Source: DHVE2 group archaeon (GTDB lineage: Archaea; Thermoplasmatota; Thermoplasmata; Thermoplasmatales; Aciduliprofundaceae). Taken from it: DNA of 5,979 nucleotides. How positions within the stretch are numbered: the first letter of the stretch is position 1; each line of letters begins with the position of its first letter. The stretch spans positions 1 to 5,979 of the forward strand of contig JALSPD010000187.1 in assembly GCA_026986135.1 (NCBI GenBank), given 5' to 3'. Below the pieces are notes generated by a model. It had not been told where the DNA came from. It saw only the letters and a program-made list of their open reading frames with translations, and made no database searches. A program made the translations under genes and the position numbers. Of the stretch, positions 1 to 4,605 are shown one piece after another.

Positions 1-176
1 ATTACAACATCCCCGAGGGTATCAACGAGCATCTTGTCCATTCCCCTGGGCCCAAGGGTTGTGCGTACTGCCTCGGCAATTGCCCTCGCAGCCGCGATAT
101 TGTTCTTCATAGCATCCCTTCCAGTCTCCCTCCTGGTTCCCTCCTTGAGTATGAGAATTGGCTGCCCTGCGAGCAT
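1..176 (-). CDS. ths: Thermosome (group II chaperonin) subunit, N-terminal 58 residues, partial
   Basis: This is the start of an archaeal cytosolic chaperonin subunit, the ATP-driven double-ring machine that refolds proteins; the gene continues past the left edge. The 58 visible residues show the family's N-terminal pattern: ILILKEGTRRETGRDA (residues 7-22), the helix NNIAAARAIAEAVRTT (25-40) and the nucleotide-binding stretch TLGPRGMDKMLVDTLGDVV (40-58). The last partial codon (AT) fits the usual continuation ITNDG. The ATG at 176 is chosen because an in-frame TGA lies two codons upstream (182-180) and a near-perfect Shine-Dalgarno precedes it. An ATG seven bases upstream (183-181) is in another frame. 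The gene diverges from the surface-protein gene across 89 bp. Archaeal genomes often carry two or three thermosome paralogues, and which one this is cannot be told from the N-terminus. Family assignment is near certain; full length and C-terminus are unseen. Confidence 0.97.
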   Translation of the reverse strand, partial: MLAGQPILILKEGTRRETGRDAMKNNIAAARAIAEAVRTTLGPRGMDKMLVDTLGDVV

Positions 177-181
177 CTTTC

Positions 182-190
182 ATCACCTCC
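182..190 (-). promoter_or_regulatory. Shine-Dalgarno site of the thermosome gene
   Basis: Read on the minus strand the site is GGAGGTGAT, fully complementary to the archaeal 16S rRNA 3' tail, with five bases between it and the ATG at 176. It decides the start codon, because the ATG that overlaps its end (183-181) is too close to be used and is out of frame. Confidence 0.9.
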
Positions 191-211
191 AGTTTGCGGT
201 AAAAAATTTCT

Positions 212-221
212 TCTATAAAAA
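212..221 (+). promoter_or_regulatory. Possible TATA box of the surface-protein gene, overlapping the thermosome TATA
   Basis: TTCTATAAAA read on the plus strand is TATA-like and uses nearly the same bases as the opposing thermosome box. A start about 25 bases downstream (near 242) would give a leader of about 24 bases before the ATG at 266. There is no good BRE upstream on this strand (TTTCTT), and GGAG at 235-238 lies too far from the ATG to act as a Shine-Dalgarno. A weaker AAATAG at 239-244 would instead predict a leaderless transcript. Confidence 0.35.
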
Positions 222-228
222 GTTTTCT
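214..228 (-). promoter_or_regulatory. BRE/TATA promoter of the thermosome gene
   Basis: On the minus strand AGAAAA, then C, then TTTTTATA. The first six bases fit the archaeal TFB recognition pattern RNWAAW (228-223) and the last eight fit a TATA box (221-214). Transcription would start roughly 25 bases downstream of the box centre, near 192. That leaves a leader of about 16 bases, just enough to carry the Shine-Dalgarno site. The spacing supports the call; the start site itself is inferred. Confidence 0.7.
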
Positions 229-241
229 CAAAAAGGAGAAA
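224..241. repeat. Inverted repeat TTTCTC-N6-GAGAAA, candidate operator
   Basis: Perfect 6-bp arms at 224-229 and 236-241 flank a six-base A-rich spacer. The left arm lies on the thermosome BRE (223-228) and the right arm near the predicted start of the divergent transcript. A dimeric regulator bound here would block TFB at the chaperonin promoter. Arms this short in AT-rich DNA can arise by chance, so regulation is only a suggestion. Confidence 0.3.
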
Positions 242-265
242 TAGGCGAATACCGTATTTTTCCAC

Positions 266-337
266 ATGCACCGTACTCCCGCAATTATCGTCACATGGTT
301 TCTCATAATAAGCGCCCTCGCAATTATAACGGGACAG
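266..337 (+). other. Signal peptide of the surface protein
   Basis: Residues 1-24: MHRT, then a hydrophobic core AIIVTWFLIISALAII (6-21), then TGQ leading into a polar Ser/Thr/Asn-rich start of the mature protein. This fits Sec export. The cleavage point is approximate. There is no lipobox cysteine, so it is not a lipoprotein signal. Confidence 0.85.
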
Positions 338-3300
338 CCCACAAGCAACAATTTACCACATATTGAAAATACCAGCAGAGCTCAGGTGAGCGAGAGCATA
401 GAGATCACATCAGAGCAGGATTTTGAAAATGGTACCCTTGAAAATTTAAACTCAACTTCTCACCCAGGGGATCTCCTGTTGGATAAGGAGTACTTCACAT
501 ACACCATAGGGCAACTTGATTCCCCATCAGCAACGCTTGATGGTGGATATACCATGGTTCCAGGAGACAGCGACTATGTTTTCAGAAGCGATGGTGTGGT
601 CACATCAGTTAAGATATCCGTTGGAGATTACAATGCTCCTTTTAAAGTAAAAATACTCAGAAGAAGTGGCGGGAGCAATTTCTATGCAGTGGATAGCACG
701 ATGGATCTATATCCCGGTAAAAACACAGTCAGCGAATTTTCAGTAAACCTACATGCAAAGGAGGGAGACAGGCTTGGAATCTACACGGAAGGAGCCCTTT
801 CCGCGTTTGCAACCACCGGAGATAACGGATACTGGTGGCATTTTGGAGAGGTTCAGGGGGACGAGGTGGCAATGAGCTGGGATGATACTCCCGCAGTTAT
901 AACCATGCAGGCAACTGTGAGGGGAGAAAGGTACATCCATTACGGCAACTGGACATCACCAGTTTATGAACTCAATGACATACCTTCCAGGATATCAATT
1001 ACATGGGACTCCACCATATTTGACGGAACATCCATCACAATGTACGTAAGAACCTCCTCGGATGGGATAGTGTGGGGAGACTGGAAGAAAATAGAGAATG
1101 GAGATCTTGTGGACAATCCTCAAAAATATGTGATGCTAAAAGCTCAGCTGCAGGGAACGGATTCAAACAGCCCCGTTCTGCACAGCATCACAATAAGTTA
1201 CGATTACAATATAAACGGACTTGTCATCAATGAAATATCTTCCTATGGAACTGGCAACAGCGAGTGGGTTGAGATTTACAACTCTGGCCCTGATATGAAC
1301 ATAACAGGTCTTGAAATTGATGATCAGGACGGTAATACATATACCATACCATCCACCATAGGCACAATGCCCCATGGGACGTATCTTGTGATATACTTTG
1401 GAGATGGCTCAGATGACCTTGATTTCAGCGATGGTGTGGCAAGGGTATATGCTGGATTTTCAGGGGATGTGCTTAACGACAACGGAGATGATGTGGTCCT
1501 CAAAATTGATGGAAATCCAATAGATTATGTGGCATTCTGGAGTTATGGATTCGGTGATGTGGATGCTCCACCTTCCGGTCTGGTATTTGACAGGGATGGT
1601 TCTGGATACAACGGCTATGCACCAGCCCCTGGAGAGAACGAGAGCATATCGTTGATACCCAACGGATACGACGATGATAAGGCATCCAGTTGGTACATAA
1701 CTCCTGGCAACTCCAGAACCCCCGGGGAAAATAATGTGAACCTTCTCAAGATATCATCGGGCGACATTTCCCCTTCGCAGGCAAGGCAGTACTCCACGGT
1801 AGGGATAATAGCACTGCACCTATCTGCCATCGGAAATCCTGGTAGTTTCGTTACTCTTAGCTCTCTCACCCTAATAAGAGAGGGGACAGCAACAGATCTT
1901 GACATTCCCGAAGCGTATATTTATGAGGACACGGATAAAGACAACAGGTATTCATCCAACGATGCAATGCAGGCACAGGCCAATTTTAACAATGGAACCA
2001 TTAACTTCACAACATCTCTTGGCGTTAGCTGTGGTTCAACAGTTACATACTTCATCGTGGTCAAAATTGCGGAAAATGCAAATATAAACACCTATGCAAA
2101 CTTCACCATCAGTGCTGTGAACGTAAGTGGTAGGGATGTATACTCATTTTCACCAACAACCACAGGGAACATTTACATAATTCAAAGGGATCAGGATCCA
2201 CCCTATGTAAGGGAGGTTGTTTTTAATCCACGACCACCTGTAACCGTGGGAATGCTAAACATAACAGTATACTTCAGCGAGGATATGAATACATCAAAAC
2301 CCCTCAATGTGTCCTTTGGTATAGGTGGATATGAGCATGTCGTTAGTGGATCATGGATTGGGGATATGGTATGGGAAGGAAGCGCATACATAACCTCAAC
2401 TACCGAGAACGGTGAATTAAGATTAATCATAGAGGATGGTGAGGATCTGGCAGGTAACAGGATGTCTCCCAATCCATATGTTACTACATTCGTGGTGGAT
2501 ACCAAGGCACCAGAAGTATCAGAAATTTCATTTCAGGGAAAACAGCCTTTCAGCATTGGCAGCTACGGGATAACAATATCATTCAACGAGGATATGGACA
2601 CAGGGATTAATCCAACTGTGAAATTTGGAATATCCTCGTACAGCTACGTATCGGGTACGTGGCAGGATTCAAGAACATGGGTGGGCACTATTAAAATAGG
2701 CAGCTACACGGAGAACGGAAGAAATACCCTTTACATATCTGGAGCAAGGGATAAGGCAGGAAACAATATGGTGGAGAATATCACATACATCTATGTGGAT
2801 ACCGAAGCCCCGCATGTCATCCAGGTTATATTCAACAGGAGCCAGCCATTTGGCATTGGAGAGTACTCCATTGAGATATATTTCAATGAAGAGATGAATA
2901 CGAGCGTTGAACCCGAAGTAACATTCGGTATGACTCACACATATTATGTAAATGGCCACTGGGAAAACAGCAAGGTATGGCTTGGCATGTTTTCCATCTC
3001 ACGGGAAAATGACAATGGAAACAACACACTACTGATAAGAAACGCTCAGGATCTCGCCGGAAACTCCATGGACTATTACTACGGATGGTTCACCGTGGAT
3101 ACAAAACCGCCAGAAGTTGCACTTGTGGACCTCGGTTCTCATGAAGCGTATAAGGCTGGAAGATATCCCATAATCATAGTATTCAACGAGGCAATGGATA
3201 CACACCATCCACTTAATGTAACCTATGGACCGAGAAATATAACAGTGAGTGGTATGTGGATTTCCAACACCACATGGGAGGGTACCCTTGTAATAACTTC

Positions 3301-4153
3301 CACCACGCCTAACGGATACAACACAATATACATATCTGGTGGCCAGGACACTGCAGGCAATGTGATGCAACCGTATTCAGATTTCAAATTCAAAGTGGAT
3401 ACCAAAAAACCCATAGTAGAAGTAAGTATGAGCCCAGAAGGACCATATAACGGTAGTTCCACAATAACTGTGAAATTCATTTTCTCCGAAGATGTTACCA
3501 GCCCTCGCATACTTCTTGATGGAATTGAGAAAAATGCCACCCCTGAAAACGGGTCTTCATATTCAAAAATATACATTCTAACACTCCACGGCTATACCCT
3601 GACAGAGGGAGAGCACAGGATAGTAGTAAGAGGCGCCAGAGATAGGGCAGGGAACATTATGGATGATTACTATGCTCCAGGATTTTACGTGGATAAAACT
3701 CCGCCAGCTGTGCATCTTAGCTACGCAAAAGTGCATGTTGAGGGTGATACAATAGAAATAGTCGCCCATGTTGAAGATGCAGGCAACATAACCAGGGTCA
3801 TTTTGAAATACATATACAGCTCAGGAAAGGAAGGAGAGGTAGTTATGGAATACCTTGGAAGTGGAGATTATATAGCAAGAATAAAAAATGCAGAGGCTGG
3901 AATTCTTAAGTTTCAGGTAATTGTGGAGGACAATGCAGGAAACACAGATGTTGAAACTGGGACCGTAGAAATCCAAACATTCTTTATGGCCATGATGTGG
4001 CTGTGGATCACCATCGCAATTTTACTGGCTGCGGTACTTGGCGCATTGTATATTCACATAAGAAAGAGAAGAATGAAGGGATTGCCTGCGCTGGGAATCG
4101 CTGAAAGATTCAGGAAGGATATTGATGAGGATGAAGAATTTTACGAAGAGTGA
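266..4153 (+). CDS. Large secreted, membrane-anchored surface protein with lamin-tail domain and tandem Ig-like repeats
   Basis: A 1295-residue type I membrane protein, probably a cell-envelope or adhesion component; I do not recognise a named gene. Order of parts: signal peptide (1 to about 24); beta-rich region of unknown family (about 45-215); a beta-sandwich-like region with the motif NWTSP and VRTSSDG (about 224-316); lamin-tail domain (319-490); a linking domain with an EF-hand-like loop (about 491-641); five Ig-like repeats (642-1142); a sixth, different Ig-like domain (1143 to about 1237); membrane helix (about 1241-1263) and a basic-then-acidic cytoplasmic tail to 1295. About two dozen N-x-S/T sequons and a single cysteine (C589) fit a glycosylated extracellular protein. 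The ATG at 266 is the only ATG/GTG/TTG after an in-frame stop at 242-244 and opens directly into a signal peptide; no Shine-Dalgarno is seen. No catalytic domain is recognisable, so a structural or binding role is inferred. Confidence 0.93.
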   Translation: MHRTPAIIVTWFLIISALAIITGQPTSNNLPHIENTSRAQVSESIEITSEQDFENGTLENLNSTSHPGDLLLDKEYFTYTIGQLDSPSATLDGGYTMVPGDSDYVFRSDGVVTSVKISVGDYNAPFKVKILRRSGGSNFYAVDSTMDLYPGKNTVSEFSVNLHAKEGDRLGIYTEGALSAFATTGDNGYWWHFGEVQGDEVAMSWDDTPAVITMQATVRGERYIHYGNWTSPVYELNDIPSRISITWDSTIFDGTSITMYVRTSSDGIVWGDWKKIENGDLVDNPQKYVMLKAQLQGTDSNSPVLHSITISYDYNINGLVINEISSYGTGNSEWVEIYNSGPDMNITGLEIDDQDGNTYTIPSTIGTMPHGTYLVIYFGDGSDDLDFSDGVARVYAGFSGDVLNDNGDDVVLKIDGNPIDYVAFWSYGFGDVDAPPSGLVFDRDGSGYNGYAPAPGENESISLIPNGYDDDKASSWYITPGNSRTPGENNVNLLKISSGDISPSQARQYSTVGIIALHLSAIGNPGSFVTLSSLTLIREGTATDLDIPEAYIYEDTDKDNRYSSNDAMQAQANFNNGTINFTTSLGVSCGSTVTYFIVVKIAENANINTYANFTISAVNVSGRDVYSFSPTTTGNIYIIQRDQDPPYVREVVFNPRPPVTVGMLNITVYFSEDMNTSKPLNVSFGIGGYEHVVSGSWIGDMVWEGSAYITSTTENGELRLIIEDGEDLAGNRMSPNPYVTTFVVDTKAPEVSEISFQGKQPFSIGSYGITISFNEDMDTGINPTVKFGISSYSYVSGTWQDSRTWVGTIKIGSYTENGRNTLYISGARDKAGNNMVENITYIYVDTEAPHVIQVIFNRSQPFGIGEYSIEIYFNEEMNTSVEPEVTFGMTHTYYVNGHWENSKVWLGMFSISRENDNGNNTLLIRNAQDLAGNSMDYYYGWFTVDTKPPEVALVDLGSHEAYKAGRYPIIIVFNEAMDTHHPLNVTYGPRNITVSGMWISNTTWEGTLVITSTTPNGYNTIYISGGQDTAGNVMQPYSDFKFKVDTKKPIVEVSMSPEGPYNGSSTITVKFIFSEDVTSPRILLDGIEKNATPENGSSYSKIYILTLHGYTLTEGEHRIVVRGARDRAGNIMDDYYAPGFYVDKTPPAVHLSYAKVHVEGDTIEIVAHVEDAGNITRVILKYIYSSGKEGEVVMEYLGSGDYIARIKNAEAGILKFQVIVEDNAGNTDVETGTVEIQTFFMAMMWLWITIAILLAAVLGALYIHIRKRRMKGLPALGIAERFRKDIDEDEEFYEE
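1220..1735 (+). other. Lamin-tail domain (LTD) within the surface protein, residues 319-490
   Basis: It opens with LVINEISSYG...EWVEIYNSG, the classic LTD entry (xINExxx...EwVEixN), and passes through TYLVIYFGDG, a DNGDDVVLKIDG turn and PIDYVAFWSYG. It closes with SLIPNGYDDDKASSWY...RTPGENN, matching the usual W...TPGxxN end. Prokaryotic LTDs occur in secreted or envelope proteins and are thought to bind DNA, nucleotides or polymers or to tether proteins, so a binding role is family knowledge, not shown here. Confidence 0.85.
1928..1963 (+). other. EF-hand-like calcium loop, residues 555-566
   Basis: DTDKDNRYSSND places Asp at loop positions 1, 3, 5 and 12, the ligand spacing of an EF-hand or dockerin loop. 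The usual Gly at position 6 is Asn. It sits between the lamin-tail domain and the Ig repeats, where a calcium-stiffened joint would make structural sense. Calcium binding is inferred from spacing only. Confidence 0.55.
2189..3691 (+). repeat. Five tandem Ig-like repeats, residues 642-1142
   Basis: Each unit starts at a D(T/Q/K)xxP linker. R1 is 642-744 (103 residues), R2 745-844, R3 845-944 and R4 945-1044 (100 each), R5 1045-1142 (98). Shared landmarks are F(N/S)E(D/E/A)M(D/N)T, a FG or YG, GxW...xWxG, and in most units NGxxxLxI, all ending in (A/G)xDxAGNxM before the next VDTxxP. My ungapped hand count gives 44 identities in 100 between R2 and R3. The pattern resembles the bacterial Ig-like fold of SbsA-type S-layer proteins (Big_5-like). 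Such arrays normally act as rigid stalks holding a binding head away from the membrane. R5 is the most diverged and lacks the GxW...WxG pair. Confidence 0.85.
3692..3976 (+). other. Membrane-proximal sixth Ig-like domain, residues 1143-1237
   Basis: It starts DKTPPAVHLSY and carries the pattern VEDAGNITRVILKYIY..GDYIARI...FQVIVEDNAGN. This is a fibronectin/cadherin-like unit common just outside the membrane anchor in archaeal surface proteins. It shares the VDxxPP linker and the DxAGN end with the five upstream repeats but lacks their FNEDMDT and GxW...WxG landmarks, so it is a different subtype. Confidence 0.7.
3980..4150 (+). other. C-terminal membrane anchor and acidic cytoplasmic tail, residues 1239-1295
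   Basis: A hydrophobic helix from about M1241 to I1263 (MWLWITIAILLAAVLGALYI) is followed at once by RKRRMK (1266-1271), the positive-inside stop-transfer signal. A 24-residue tail then ends DIDEDEEFYEE. The anchor is a true membrane span followed by a real cytoplasmic segment. It is not a PGF-type archaeosortase signal, which would end soon after the basic residues. Confidence 0.88.
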
Positions 4154-4549
4154 TTACCTCTCATATTTTGTTCCTTTCATCCGGAGAAGTGCCCTGTAAA
4201 TTTGCTCAAGCAATACAAGGTATGCAAGTTCGTGGCGCATAGTAAGGCGAGAAAGGGAGATCAATCTCTTACCTTTTTTCTCCTCTTCACCAAACCCTTC
4301 TGGAGGCCCTATAACGAATGTTATATCCATCCCCTGAGAGGAATAATGTTTCAGCATATTGAAAAACTCATCACTTGTCAATTCCTCACCTTCAGGATCA
4401 AGAAGGATGGCCTCATCTGGAATTCTTGATCCCTTCATAACTGTGAGTCTGCACATCCGCTCTATTCGCGATAAATAAAACTCAATCACTTCCCTGTATT
4501 CCTTCTCAACACCGCCTAAATTCAGCAATTTTACCTTGACTGGGAGCAT
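4154..4549 (-). CDS. rlmH: RlmH-type SPOUT methyltransferase, compact form
   Basis: A 131-residue member of the RlmH (YbeA) family. In bacteria RlmH uses S-adenosylmethionine to methylate N3 of pseudouridine 1915 in helix 69 of 23S rRNA on assembled 70S ribosomes. Visible family features: VKVKLLNLGG (4-13), helix REVIEFYLSRI (19-29), LLDPEGEELTSDEFF (49-63), the knot motif FVIGPPEGF (78-86) and SLSRLTMRHELAYLVLLEQIYRA (98-120). It is about 24 residues shorter than E. coli RlmH (155); most of the difference is a missing segment between residues 38 and 47. The usual C-terminal PYHR reads KYER. The ATG at 4549 is chosen because homologues begin just there. An in-frame TTG at 4606 would add 19 unconserved residues across the promoter. 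No Shine-Dalgarno is present. Its TAA abuts the TGA of the surface protein. The family call is solid; the exact rRNA target in archaea is inferred. Confidence 0.92.
   Translation of the reverse strand: MLPVKVKLLNLGGVEKEYREVIEFYLSRIERMCRLTVMKGSRIPDEAILLDPEGEELTSDEFFNMLKHYSSQGMDITFVIGPPEGFGEEEKKGKRLISLSRLTMRHELAYLVLLEQIYRALLRMKGTKYER
4163..4178 (+). terminator. Possible T-rich terminator of the surface-protein transcript
   Basis: ATATTTTG and TTCCTTTC just after the TGA are pyrimidine-rich, the kind of signal archaeal RNA polymerase uses to stop, and a T6 run follows at 4274-4279. Both lie inside the convergent rlmH-like gene, because there is no intergenic space. No hairpin is seen. Weak evidence. 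Confidence 0.25.
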
Positions 4550-4557
4550 TAATGTGG

Positions 4558-4571
4558 CGAAATGTTTATAA
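4558..4571 (+). promoter_or_regulatory. BRE/TATA promoter of the radical SAM gene
   Basis: CGAAAT (4558-4563) fits the TFB recognition element and is followed after one base by TTTATAA (4565-4571). The predicted start, about 25 bases on, is near 4593, giving a leader of about 13 bases that begins with the Shine-Dalgarno. Confidence 0.65.
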
Positions 4572-4573
4572 CT

Positions 4574-4581
4574 TCTTAAAA
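4574..4581 (-). promoter_or_regulatory. Probable TATA box of rlmH, giving a near-leaderless transcript
   Basis: TTTTAAGA on the minus strand, centred about 28 bases before the ATG at 4549. The predicted start therefore falls within a few bases of the ATG. That agrees with the absence of any Shine-Dalgarno before it (CACATTA). The upstream GGAAGG is only a fair BRE. Confidence 0.5.
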
Positions 4582-4592
4582 CCTTCCGCGCC

Positions 4593-4600
4593 GAGGGTGA
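4593..4600 (+). promoter_or_regulatory. Shine-Dalgarno site of the radical SAM gene
   Basis: GAGGGTGA differs by one base from GAGGTGA-type sites and is five bases before the ATG at 4606. This supports that ATG as the start over the in-frame ATGs at codons 12 and 13. Confidence 0.75.
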
Positions 4601-4605
4601 ATCCA

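Noticed and set aside
22..351. 109-codon minus-strand reading frame across the thermosome start and promoter
   Set aside because: It is out of frame with the clear thermosome N-terminus. It would begin inside the divergent surface-protein gene and has no recognisable protein pattern.
34..366. 110-codon plus-strand frame overlapping both the thermosome gene and the surface-protein start
   Set aside because: It is antisense to the conserved thermosome codons and in a different frame from the signal peptide at 266. No family pattern is visible.
2189..3691. 300-bp periodic repeats considered as a CRISPR or DNA-level satellite
   Set aside because: The periodicity is in the protein. The DNA units are strongly diverged and far longer than CRISPR repeats, and they encode Ig-like domains in frame.
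749..3769. Several 60-117 codon minus-strand frames inside the surface-protein gene
   Set aside because: They are scattered, have no Shine-Dalgarno or promoter, and their translations show no family pattern. They are expected by chance opposite a long gene with skewed codon use.
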